Of a stretch of 64,000 bases of DNA, positions 28,805-43,055 are shown piece by piece. Under the pieces are notes generated by a model. It searched no databases, was not told where the DNA came from, and was given only the letters and a program-made list of their open reading frames with translations. Position numbers and translations under genes: made by a program. This DNA is from DAHUXD01 sp963736455. Its GTDB lineage: Bacteria; Acidobacteriota; Thermoanaerobaculia; UBA5066; Gp7-AA6. The stretch is taken from NCBI GenBank assembly GCA_963736455.1, contig CAVTON010000001.1:868001-932000 (forward strand), written 5' to 3'. How positions within the stretch are numbered: position 1 is the first letter of the stretch; the number at the start of each line of letters is the position of its first letter.

Positions 28805-28980
28805 TCATCCCGAGGCGCGCAGCGCCGAGGGATCCCTCCCTCATCCCGAGGCGCGCAGCGCCGAGGGATCCCTCCCTCATCCCGAGGCGCGCAGCGCCGA
28901 GGGATCCCCCTCATCCCGAGGCGCGCAGCGCCGAGGGATCCCTCCCTCATCCCGAGGCGCGCAGCGCCGAGGGATCCCTT
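28805..28980. repeat. Tandem REP-like array, five copies of a ~36-bp hairpin unit
   Basis: Five near-identical units begin at 28805, 28841, 28877, 28911 and 28947; the third is 34 bp because CTCC is shortened. Each unit can fold as ATCCC/GGGAT outside, a symmetric GA/GA internal loop, GGCGC/GCGCC inside and a GCA loop. No spacer variation exists, so it is not a CRISPR. It fills the gap between nrdR and hsp20. Confidence 0.9.
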
Positions 28981-28999
28981 TCGAAGAGACGAACCCGTG

Positions 29000-29467
29000 G
29001 TGAAGCGCACCGCGAAGTTCTACGGGCCGATCGTCGAGCTCTCCCGGCTCCAGGGCGAGTTGAACCGCCTGTTCGCCGCGTTCGTCGAGACCAACGACAA
29101 GGGCGCGGCGCCCGCCTCCTCCTGGGACCCGAACGTGGACGTTCTCGACGACGGCGAATCGATTCGCCTGCTCGTCGAGCTGCCCGGGGTGGAGGCCGAA
29201 GACGTGAAGGTTTCGATCCGCGGCCGGATGGTGATGGTGCGGGGAACGAAGAAGGGCCGAATCCGAGCCAAGGAAGGGATGCGTTTCCTGTGCATGGAGC
29301 GCTACTTCGGCGCCTTCGTGAAGTCGATTCCCCTGCCCCGGCCCGTGAACTCGCACCATGCCCGGACGTGCATGAAGGACGGCATCCTCGAGATCGTCCT
29401 GCCGCGTGTGCCGGACCTGCGCGAGAAGGAGATCGAGATCCCGGTCCAGGCCGGAGGCGAGGACTGA
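29000..29467 (+). CDS. Hsp20/alpha-crystallin family small heat-shock protein
   Basis: A 155-residue chaperone with the alpha-crystallin domain at about 40-145: WDPNVDVLDDGESIRLLVEL, PGVEAEDVKVSIRGRMVMVRG and the ending strands KDGILEIVLPRV. It holds unfolded proteins until ATP-dependent systems act. Either of two adjacent GTG codons (28997, 29000) can start it, with only a weak GAAGAG upstream. The tandem repeats lie directly before it. lon follows three bases after its stop, so holdase and protease are probably co-expressed. No CIRCE or other heat-shock operator was recognised. Confidence 0.9.
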   Translation: MKRTAKFYGPIVELSRLQGELNRLFAAFVETNDKGAAPASSWDPNVDVLDDGESIRLLVELPGVEAEDVKVSIRGRMVMVRGTKKGRIRAKEGMRFLCMERYFGAFVKSIPLPRPVNSHHARTCMKDGILEIVLPRVPDLREKEIEIPVQAGGED

Positions 29468-29469
29468 GC

Positions 29470-31955
<2,486 letters not shown>

Positions 31956-31959
<4 letters not shown>

Positions 31960-32942
31960 ACGTCGAGGACCGTTTCGTCGAGGCGGTCCGCGCCCTGCTT
32001 CCGGCGCAGGGGCCGGTCCGGATCGGCCCCGGAGACGACGCGGCAGTGCTCGAGCGCGGACCCGGTCTCCTGGCCGCGACGACCGACATGCTGGTCGAGG
32101 CCGTGGACTTTCTTCCCGGCGACGACCCGGTATCGCTCGGGCGGCGCGCGGTGTCCGTCAACCTCTCCGATCTCGCCGCGATGGGAGCCGAGCCCGAGGC
32201 CCTGCTCCTCGCGATCGGATTCGATCGGCGCCGCGGCACGGATTACGCGCTCGCGATCACGAAAGGGGCGAGCGAGCGCGCCGCCGAGTTCGGCGCCCGC
32301 CTGGTCGGAGGCGACCTGTCCGACGCGCCGGTGACGGTGCTGTCCGTCGCGCTGTGGGGGCGGCCCGCCGGCGCTCCCCTGGCGCGCTCCGGCGCTCGAT
32401 CCGGAGATCTCGTCTTCCTGACCGGAACGCCGGGTGAGGCGTCGGCCGGCCTGAGCCTCGCCGAGCGAGCCGAGTCGCCGCCCCTGCCCGCGGACTGGCG
32501 CCGCGCGCTCCTCGCCGCCTACCGGAACCCGACGCCTCGCGTCTCCCTCGGCGCCGCGCTTTCCCGGCGCGGCCTCGCCACCGCCGCCATCGACGTCTCC
32601 GACGGCGTGGGCGTGGACGCGGGCCGCCTCGCCCGGTCCTCCGGGGTCCGCCTCGTGCTCGACCGCAAAGCGCTGCCGGTCTCCGATGCGCTGCGCGCCT
32701 TCGCCGAGAGCGAGCAGGGGGATCCCGTCGAACGGCTCCTCTCGGGCGGCGACGACTATGAGCTGCTCTTCACGGCCCCCGAGCAACGGGCGGCAACGAT
32801 CGAGGCCGAGGCTTCGGCCCTCGGCGTCCGCGTGACCCGCGTGGGCCGCGCCGAGCCGGGACGCGGGGCGGTTCTTCGCGACGGCAAGACCGAGCGCGAC
32901 GTCGACGGCCTCGGCCACGATCACTTCCGGCGCGCCTCATGA
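31956..32942 (+). CDS. thiL: Thiamine-monophosphate kinase
   Basis: A 328-residue AIR-synthase-like kinase that phosphorylates thiamine phosphate to thiamine diphosphate. Motifs are IGPGDDAAVLE at the N-terminus, TTDMLVEAVDF, SVNLSDLAAMGAEP, VGGDLSDAP, AIDVSDGVGVDAGRLA and SGGDDYELLFT. The GTG start overlaps the lon stop (GTGA), and its own stop overlaps the next start (ATGA). Linkage to lon is probably transcriptional rather than functional. No other thiamine genes are present here. Confidence 0.95.
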
Positions 32943-33562
32943 GGCCTTCGACCGGCGGTCCGGCCGAGAGCACGACGCAGCGGCGGCGCCGCTCGCTGAA
33001 ACGCCGGTGGATCCGATTCGTCCTCGACCTGATGGGCCGCGCCCAGACGCCCGAACGCGTCGCCGCCGCCATCGCGCTCGGAGTCGCCGTCGGGCTCTCG
33101 CCCTTCATCGGGTTCCACTTCATCCTCGCGATCATCCTCGCGTTCTGCTTCCGGTTGAACAAGTTCGACGCCGTGCTGGGCTCGTTCGCGGGCAACCCGT
33201 GGACGTTGCCGCCCTTCTATGCGCTCGGTTATCGGCTCGGCCGCTGGGTCCTCGGGTACGCTCCGGCCCGCGTGCCGCCGCTGAAGTGGCAGCGCATCCT
33301 CCACAACGACTTCTGGATCACGTTCCGCGGCTCCGGCTTCGGTCCGAGGCTCGGCTCGTTTCTGCTCGGCACGACGCTCCTCGCCGCGGCCGCGGGTCTG
33401 GCGACTTACCTGACCGGCCGCGCGCTCCTGAAGCTCTACCACCGGCGGCATCCGCGCATCGCGGCCCGCGCCGCGCGCCGGCGCGAACGCGCCGGTCTGG
33501 CGCCTTCCGGCGATCGGTCCCGTCCTCCGGAGCGTCTCCCGCCCGACCACCGGGTCCACTGA
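32939..33562 (+). CDS. DUF2062 membrane protein
   Basis: A 207-residue protein with a basic N-terminus and at least two membrane segments. The DUF2062 pattern is visible: AAAIALGVAVGLSPFIGFHF, then FRLNKFDAVLGSFAGNPWT, and a C-terminal hydrophobic segment LLGTTLLAAAAGLATYLTG. The function of the family is unknown. It is the last gene of the hsp20-lon-thiL run, overlaps thiL by four bases and ends six bases before a convergent gene. The Arg-rich C-terminal tail is poorly conserved in appearance. Confidence 0.85.
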   Translation: MRPSTGGPAESTTQRRRRSLKRRWIRFVLDLMGRAQTPERVAAAIALGVAVGLSPFIGFHFILAIILAFCFRLNKFDAVLGSFAGNPWTLPPFYALGYRLGRWVLGYAPARVPPLKWQRILHNDFWITFRGSGFGPRLGSFLLGTTLLAAAAGLATYLTGRALLKLYHRRHPRIAARAARRRERAGLAPSGDRSRPPERLPPDHRVH

Positions 33563-33568
33563 CCGCGG

Positions 33569-35407
33569 TCAGCGTTCGAGCGAAGCGAGCTTCTCGAGCG
33601 CGGGCTTGTACCGCGGGGAGCGGCGCAGCGTCTCGCGAACCTGCTCCAGCGCCTCTTCGCGCCGGCCGGCGCCGGCGAGCCAGTCGGCATAGCCGAGGCG
33701 CGACGGCAGCGACCCCGGCTCGATCGCGAGCGTGCGCCGCCAGGCGAAGATCGCCGGGGGCCGCCCCTCGGCCGTCAGCAGCAGCGCCAGCCGATACGCC
33801 AGGGGAAGCGACTGCGGGTTCGCGCGCAGACCATCGCGATAGGCCGACTCGGCGCCGCGGCGATCGCCGCGGTCCTCGCGCGCGAGACCGAGGCCGTAGA
33901 ACCCGTTCTCGTACGTCGGCACGATCCGAAGGGCTTCGGCGTAGGACTTCTCCGAGGCGTCGAGGCGCCCGAGCGTGCGCTCCACCCGCCCCTTGCCCGC
34001 CCAGGCGTCCCAGTAGCGCGGATAAATCTCGATTGCCCGGTCATAGTGCTCGAGCGCGCGGAGCGGTCGCCCCTTCTCCGCCGACATGTAGGCGAAGTCG
34101 TAGTGCGCCTTCGCGCTCCTCGGAGAGACCCGGACCATGTTGGTGAAGAGCGCCTCGTCGCCGTCCCAGACCGGATTGCGGGCGATCGCGCGCGCGGCGT
34201 AGGCCGAGGACAGGACGGCGAAGAGGACCGCTCGGGAGCGGGAAAGCGCGGCGATCTCCGGCGCGCGGCCCGCGATCCAGGACGCCGCGATCAGACAGTA
34301 GCCGGCCGAGGGCAGGTAGGCGAGCCGCTCCGCGAAGATGGTCCCGGTCGGAAAGAGCAGGTTCGACGCCGGCAGGAACGAGACGCAGAGGAAGAGGAAG
34401 CCGAGCGCGGCCGGCGAGCGGTCCCTCAGTCGAAAGAGCGACACCGCGACGAGCACGGCGAGCAGCGCCGGCCCGGCCCAGAAGACGACCTCGTGCGGTC
34501 CGACGGGGCGCAGCGACCACGCCGATTCGTCCGCCGAGAGGCGAACCGGCACGGCCATCCGGCCGAGGTAGCGGAAGAAGACAAGGACCGCGTTGGCGCA
34601 GCGAATGAGCGGCGGTTTCGCGGCGAGGGGATTCTCGACCTCGAAGATTCCGGTCGCCGGGGCATGGATCGCGCCGCCGAGAACCGCCGCCCGGATCCGG
34701 AAGATTCCCCACAGGGCCGCTCCGGCGCCGAGATAGAACCATCCGCCGCGCAAGAGCGCTTCGCGAAAGCGGGCCGCGAGAGAGCCGTCGGCGCGGGAGG
34801 CGAGCAGGAGAAAGAGAAGCGCCGGCGCGACGGCCGCGCTCTCCTTCGTCAGCAGCGCGAGCACGTAGAGCAGGATCGCCAGCAGACACCAGGCGGAGCG
34901 CCGGCGGCGGCCCGGCTCGGCCGCCGGGATCGCCGCCAGCAGGCTCCCGACGACGAAGAGCGCCGCCAGCGTCTCGCCCCGCCCGACGATTCCCGTCACG
35001 GCCTCGACGTGGATCGGCAGGACGGCGAAGAGAAGAGCGGCCCCGAGAGCCGTCGGCGGAGGAATGCCGACGCGCAGGAAGAGCCGGGCGAGCAGGAGCG
35101 TGACCGCGACGTGCAGAAGCAGGTTGACGGCGTGGTACGGCACGACCGACGGCCCGTGGATCCACCACTGGACGGCGAAGGAGAGCAGGAGAACGGGCCG
35201 ATAGGCGGTGCCCGTGCCGGGCCGCCCTCCGAAATACTCGGTCGTGAAGAGATCCGTGACGCGGTCGGGTCGCCGGATCCGGAGATCGTCGCGGACGATC
35301 GCCTTGTCGTCGTAGGCGAAGGCGCCCGTCAGGCCGTTGGCGTACGTCAGAAGGCACGCGCCCGACAGGACGAGCGCGGCGGGAAGTCCGAGCCTCGCCG
35401 GCTTCAC
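33569..35407 (-). CDS. TMTC-like membrane protein with C-terminal TPR repeats
   Basis: A 612-residue protein. The N-terminal 400 residues hold about ten membrane segments and the sequence GAFAYDDKAIVRDD, resembling the Asp-Asp loop of TMTC-type glycosyltransferases, then FGGRPGTGTAYRPVLLLSF and FAVLPIHVEAV. Residues about 420-612 are TPRs (AKAHYDFAYMSAEKGRPLRA onward). Animal TMTCs are O-mannosyltransferases; bacterial relatives are uncharacterised. The GTG start overlaps the sdaAA stop (GTGA), so it is translated with the serine dehydratase genes though no functional link is evident. A glycosyltransferase role is inference. Confidence 0.78.
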   Translation of the reverse strand: MKPARLGLPAALVLSGACLLTYANGLTGAFAYDDKAIVRDDLRIRRPDRVTDLFTTEYFGGRPGTGTAYRPVLLLSFAVQWWIHGPSVVPYHAVNLLLHVAVTLLLARLFLRVGIPPPTALGAALLFAVLPIHVEAVTGIVGRGETLAALFVVGSLLAAIPAAEPGRRRRSAWCLLAILLYVLALLTKESAAVAPALLFLLLASRADGSLAARFREALLRGGWFYLGAGAALWGIFRIRAAVLGGAIHAPATGIFEVENPLAAKPPLIRCANAVLVFFRYLGRMAVPVRLSADESAWSLRPVGPHEVVFWAGPALLAVLVAVSLFRLRDRSPAALGFLFLCVSFLPASNLLFPTGTIFAERLAYLPSAGYCLIAASWIAGRAPEIAALSRSRAVLFAVLSSAYAARAIARNPVWDGDEALFTNMVRVSPRSAKAHYDFAYMSAEKGRPLRALEHYDRAIEIYPRYWDAWAGKGRVERTLGRLDASEKSYAEALRIVPTYENGFYGLGLAREDRGDRRGAESAYRDGLRANPQSLPLAYRLALLLTAEGRPPAIFAWRRTLAIEPGSLPSRLGYADWLAGAGRREEALEQVRETLRRSPRYKPALEKLASLER

Positions 35408-36282
35408 CGGATCTGGTAGAGCTCGTTGCGGATCCGGCAGCCGGTCGGAGTCATGGCCAGCCCGCCGTCGGCCGTCTCCTTGAGCGATCGCGGCATCGCC
35501 TCCCCGATCTTGACCATCGCGTCGACGACCTCGTCCATCGGAATGACGCTCTCGACTCCGGCGAGCGCCGTCTGGGCTCCCGTCAACGCCAGCATCGCCG
35601 TGAAGCCGTTGCGCACGACGCACGGGACCTCGACGAGGCCGGCGACCGGATCGCAGGCGAGGCCGAGCGTGTTCTGGAGCGTCAGGGCGGAGGCGTGCAC
35701 GGAGACGGCCGGCGCTCCTCCCAGAAGGAAGGCGAGCGCTCCCGCGGCCATCGCGGCGCCAACCCCCTGCTCGGCCTGGCAGCCCCCGGCGGCGCCGGAG
35801 AGCTCGGCCCTGCCGGCCACGAGGGCTCCGAAGCCGCCGGCCACGACGAGGCCGCGCGCCGTGAAGGCGTCGTCGAACCCGCGCTCCTCCGACAGCGCGA
35901 GTAGCGTGCCGGGCACCATTCCGGCGGCGCCCGCCGTCGGCGCCGCGACGATGATTCCCATCCGGGAATTCTCTTCGAGGACCGCGATCGAGTACGCGAT
36001 GCATTTGGCGACCAGGCGCCCTCCCGCGATGTCTCCGCCGCGGGTGAACTCCATCACTCTCTTCGCGTCCCCGCCGACGAGGCCCGAGAACGACTTGCCG
36101 CCTTCGAGCCCGCGCCGCACCGAGTCCTTCATGACGGCCCAGCGCTCGAGGAAGGTGCCGAAGATCCGCTCGGCCGTCAGCCCGCGCTCGGCCGCCTCCT
36201 CGGCGAGGAAGAGCTCGTCGAGAGGGCGGCCGGTCCGGCCGGCCGCGGCCAGGAGCTCGGCGAAGTTCGAGAACGTCGACAT
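35404..36282 (-). CDS. sdaAA: L-serine dehydratase, alpha (iron-sulfur) subunit
   Basis: A 292-residue catalytic subunit of the oxygen-sensitive [4Fe-4S] L-serine ammonia-lyase, which converts serine to pyruvate and ammonia. Cluster cysteines are visible in AAGGCQAEQGVG, LACDPVAGLVEVPC and near the C-terminus in TPTGCRIRNE. The ATG at 36282 follows GGAGGAATTC at ideal spacing; the in-frame start at 36309 would overlap sdaAB. The beta subunit is directly upstream, so the enzyme is of the two-subunit type. It shares a GTGA overlap with the TMTC-like gene. Confidence 0.94.
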   Translation of the reverse strand: MSTFSNFAELLAAAGRTGRPLDELFLAEEAAERGLTAERIFGTFLERWAVMKDSVRRGLEGGKSFSGLVGGDAKRVMEFTRGGDIAGGRLVAKCIAYSIAVLEENSRMGIIVAAPTAGAAGMVPGTLLALSEERGFDDAFTARGLVVAGGFGALVAGRAELSGAAGGCQAEQGVGAAMAAGALAFLLGGAPAVSVHASALTLQNTLGLACDPVAGLVEVPCVVRNGFTAMLALTGAQTALAGVESVIPMDEVVDAMVKIGEAMPRSLKETADGGLAMTPTGCRIRNELYQIR

Positions 36283-36292
36283 GAATTCCTCC

Positions 36293-36976
36293 TCAGGTGA
36301 TGGGCGCACCGCCCGCGACCCGGTCGAGCACGTGCACGCGGCGGACGCCGGGCATCTGCTTGAGCGCCGCCACGTCCTCGATCGGGAGCGGCGCGTCGAG
36401 GTCGATGCGCATGAACGCTTCGTCGCCCTTGCCGCGGCGCAGGACTTCCATCGAGGCGATGTTGATGCCGCGGCGCCCGATGATCTCGGAGGCGCGCATC
36501 ACCATGCCGGGACGGTCCTCGTAGAAGAGGAGCAGGCACGGGTCCTTGGCGGAGAACGACACGGGGAAGCCGTCGACCTCGCGGATCTCGATCATTCCGC
36601 CGCCGATGGAAGCGCCCAGAATCGAGATCGCGCGCGACCGGCCCTTCAGGTGAATGGCCACGCTGTTCGGATGGGCCTCCGGGCCCATGTTGAGGGGCTT
36701 GAGCGCATACGCGAGGCCCCGCGACTTCGCGATCTCGAGCGCGTGTTTCAGGTTCGCGTCGTCCACTTCCATTCCGAGGGCCCCGGCGACGAGGGCCCGG
36801 TCGGTTCCGTGCCCGCGCATCGTCTTCGCGAACGCGGAGTGCAGCTCGAAGCGGGCCTCGACGGGCTCCTCCTCGAGAAGCGCCCGGGCCACGCGGGAGA
36901 GACGGCACGCTCCCGCCGTATGCGACGACGACGGTCCCACCATCACGGGGCCGACGATGTCGAGGAGCGAAATCAC
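36293..36976 (-). CDS. sdaAB: L-serine dehydratase, beta subunit with ACT domain
   Basis: A 227-residue subunit opening with SLLDIVGPVMVGPSSSHTAG, the family signature. The central LKHALEIAKSRGLAY and HPNSVAIHLKG lead to a C-terminal ACT domain (about 150-222: LLLFYEDRPGMVMRASEIIG, GINIASMEV) that probably senses an amino acid. It starts with GTG, eight bases after a TATACT hexamer. The alpha subunit follows after 10 bases. Two-chain serine dehydratases are known from Bacillus and other bacteria. Confidence 0.94.
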   Translation of the reverse strand: MISLLDIVGPVMVGPSSSHTAGACRLSRVARALLEEEPVEARFELHSAFAKTMRGHGTDRALVAGALGMEVDDANLKHALEIAKSRGLAYALKPLNMGPEAHPNSVAIHLKGRSRAISILGASIGGGMIEIREVDGFPVSFSAKDPCLLLFYEDRPGMVMRASEIIGRRGINIASMEVLRRGKGDEAFMRIDLDAPLPIEDVAALKQMPGVRRVHVLDRVAGGAPIT

Positions 36977-36984
36977 GGGCAGAG

Positions 36985-36990
36985 AGTATA
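36985..36990 (-). promoter_or_regulatory. -10-like TATACT close to the sdaAB start
   Basis: TATACT on the minus strand ends eight bases before the GTG at 36976, with CTCTGCCC between and no Shine-Dalgarno sequence. This is one of the best examples of the close -10 arrangement. Confidence 0.5.
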
Positions 36991-37008
36991 GGTCGAGCGT
37001 CTCCCCTC

Positions 37009-40950
<3,942 letters not shown>

Positions 40951-40995
40951 GGTTTTCCTGCGGAAACTCTCGAGTCTGTATTGTCGCGAGATGGA

Positions 40996-42273
40996 TCAGC
41001 GGACGGCGAGGCTCTCGAGGTCGCGGAAGAAGGCCGGGTACGACTTCGCGACGCAGGCGGCGTCCTCGATGAGCAATCCGGGCAGACGCGTGGACAGGAT
41101 CCCCGCGGCCATGGCGATGCGGTGGTCGCGGAACGTCTCGATCCGGACCACGCCCGCCGGCGGACGGGCCGGGCCGGACACCGTCAGCGAGTCCTCCGAG
41201 GATCGCACCCGCGCCCCGACGGCGGCCGCGAGCACCTCGAGCGATGCCAGCCGGTCGCTCTCCTTCCAGCGCAGGTGGCCGACTCCCGAAAAGACGCTCT
41301 CGCCCGGAGCGAGCATCGCGAGGGCGGCGAGGGAGGGCACGGCATCCGGAAAGGCCGTGGCCGTCGTCGACACGGGCCGCGGCGGCGCTCCCGAAGACGC
41401 CACGGCGAGCCGACCCGGGGCTCTCGAGAGCTCGAGCCCCATCGCCTCGAGAACCGACAAGCCTCCGGCATCGGCGTCGGACGATGGCCACCGCAGGCCG
41501 AGGAGCGCGACCTCCCCTCCCGCCGCCCCGACGGCCGCGGCCAGCGGAAGGGCCGACGAGTAGTCGCCCGGCGTCTCGAATCGCGGCGAGACATTCGCGC
41601 CTCGCCGAACCGCGAACGCAGGGCCGTCCTCGGCGAAGTGGCCGAGCTCGCGGAGGACTTCGACGGTCGCGGCGACGTACGGCCCGGACGTCGTTTTGCC
41701 GATCGGCCGCACGCGGAGGCCGCCGTTCACGGCGACCGCCGCGAGGAGGAGCGCCGACACGAACTGACTCGAGCGCGACGCATCCACCGGCACCTCCCCG
41801 GAGGCCAGGAAGCCGCCCTCGATCGAGAGCGGGAGGCGGGCCTCGGAGCCGAGGTAGCCGATCCGCCCTCCGGCTTCTCGGAGCGCGTCGACGAGCTCGC
41901 CCATCGGGCGCTCGCTCAGGCGCTTCGAACCGCAGAGAAGAAATCGTCCCGGCGTCGCCGCGGCGGCGGCCGCGAGAAAGCGCGCCGCCGTTCCCGAATC
42001 GGCGGCGTCGAGGACGACCTGCTCCGCGCCGCGCCCGCGCAGGGGACCGGAGACGCGAAGCCCGTGCGGCGTCGGCGCGATCGCCGCGCCCATCGCCGCG
42101 AGACAGCCGATCAGCGCCCGCGTGTCGTCGCTCTCGAGCGGCCGCACGATCTCGACCGGCGTCGCCGTCAGGGCCGCGAGCAGGATGGCGCGGTTGCTCG
42201 CGCTCTTCGACGGGGGCACCGCGAGCGTCCCCCGGAACGACCGCACGGGCGGGAACGCGAGCCCGACGGACAC
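40996..42273 (-). CDS. aroA: 3-phosphoshikimate 1-carboxyvinyltransferase (EPSP synthase)
   Basis: A 425-residue enzyme joining PEP to shikimate 3-phosphate in aromatic amino-acid synthesis. Motifs are VPPSKSASNRAILLAAL, ADSGTAARFL, KRLSERPMGELVDALR, HLRWKESDRLASLEVLAAA and ETFRDHRIAMAAGIL. The GTG at 42273 follows AGGCGG and lies eight bases after the lpxH stop. The long upstream extension of the frame is a shadow of lpxH. The regulator gene follows 45 bases after its stop. Confidence 0.95.
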   Translation of the reverse strand: MSVGLAFPPVRSFRGTLAVPPSKSASNRAILLAALTATPVEIVRPLESDDTRALIGCLAAMGAAIAPTPHGLRVSGPLRGRGAEQVVLDAADSGTAARFLAAAAAATPGRFLLCGSKRLSERPMGELVDALREAGGRIGYLGSEARLPLSIEGGFLASGEVPVDASRSSQFVSALLLAAVAVNGGLRVRPIGKTTSGPYVAATVEVLRELGHFAEDGPAFAVRRGANVSPRFETPGDYSSALPLAAAVGAAGGEVALLGLRWPSSDADAGGLSVLEAMGLELSRAPGRLAVASSGAPPRPVSTTATAFPDAVPSLAALAMLAPGESVFSGVGHLRWKESDRLASLEVLAAAVGARVRSSEDSLTVSGPARPPAGVVRIETFRDHRIAMAAGILSTRLPGLLIEDAACVAKSYPAFFRDLESLAVR

Positions 42274-42281
42274 GCTGCCGC

Positions 42282-42986
42282 CTAGAGGGCGACGAGACGG
42301 GTCGAGCCGTCGTCGCCGACCTCCATCCAGCGCTTCTCCTCGGCGAAGGCCGGCAGGATCTCCACGTGTCCGCCCGGCAGGTCCTCGGCCCATGGCCGGT
42401 GGAAGTGGCCGAGCAGCACGACGTCGATGCCTTTCCGGAAACGAGACGTCGCGAAGGCGCGGATCATCTCGACCGGCAGCGTCCTCTTGTGCTTGAAGTT
42501 CGAGCGGTGGAGGCGGGCCTCGGTCTTCCAGACCAGCCTCATCGCCGCCTTCCGCGGCACGAGGCTCACGGCCGCCCGGGACGCGCGATTCTTGGAGAGG
42601 AAGCGCCAGAAGCGGTACGCATGGTCCCGGTCGTTCAGGAGATCGCCGTGCGTCGCGAGAAAGCGGCGGCCTCCGGCCTCGAAGATCTCCTCGTCGCACA
42701 CGGACCGAAACGCACTCTCGGCGTACGAGCCCCGCAGGAAAAAATCACGATTGCCCTCGACGTACGTGATGGGCGTCCCGGCATCGCGAAGCGCTCGCGC
42801 CCTCTCCAGGAACGCCGCGACCGCCGGAGTCTCGAACTTCCGGTGCGCGATGAAGAAGTGGAAGACGTCGCCGAGAAGCGTGATCGCCGTCGCCCCGCGC
42901 CGCCGCGCCGCCTCGAGGGCCTCGAGAAAGGGCCCCTCGTCCCCGGGCCGGCGCCCCACGTGGCTGTCGGCGATGACGGCGCGCAT
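42282..42986 (-). CDS. lpxH: UDP-2,3-diacylglucosamine diphosphatase (LpxH)
   Basis: A 234-residue calcineurin-type metallophosphoesterase that cleaves UDP-diacylglucosamine to lipid X in lipid A synthesis. Metal motifs are in order: AVIADSHVG, LLGDVFHFFIAH, VEGNRDFFLRG, FLATHGDLLNDRD and VVLLGHFHRPW. GNRDFF is characteristic of LpxH rather than general phosphoesterases. The ATG at 42986 has no ribosome site, but TATCTT at 42994-42999 (minus) ends seven bases upstream. It is divergent from the cytochrome gene and precedes aroA. Confidence 0.9.
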   Translation of the reverse strand: MRAVIADSHVGRRPGDEGPFLEALEAARRRGATAITLLGDVFHFFIAHRKFETPAVAAFLERARALRDAGTPITYVEGNRDFFLRGSYAESAFRSVCDEEIFEAGGRRFLATHGDLLNDRDHAYRFWRFLSKNRASRAAVSLVPRKAAMRLVWKTEARLHRSNFKHKRTLPVEMIRAFATSRFRKGIDVVLLGHFHRPWAEDLPGGHVEILPAFAEEKRWMEVGDDGSTRLVAL

Positions 42987-43040
42987 CCGGACAAAGATAG
43001 CCGAGAATGGCGACGGCTCGCCGCGAGCCTTCCGCCGCAC

Positions 43041-43046
43041 TAGAAT
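43041..43046 (+). promoter_or_regulatory. -10-like TAGAAT close to the multiheme cytochrome start
   Basis: TAGAAT ends nine bases before the ATG at 43056, and no Shine-Dalgarno sequence is present in the gap. No -35 hexamer was found. Confidence 0.45.
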
Positions 43047-43055
43047 CTGATCCCG

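Noticed and set aside
28805..28980. Repeats that could be taken as a CRISPR array or as coding (SSRGAQRRGIPP peptide repeats)
   Set aside because: There are no variable spacers, the unit repeats head to tail, and the peptide repeats arise in shadow frames on both strands.
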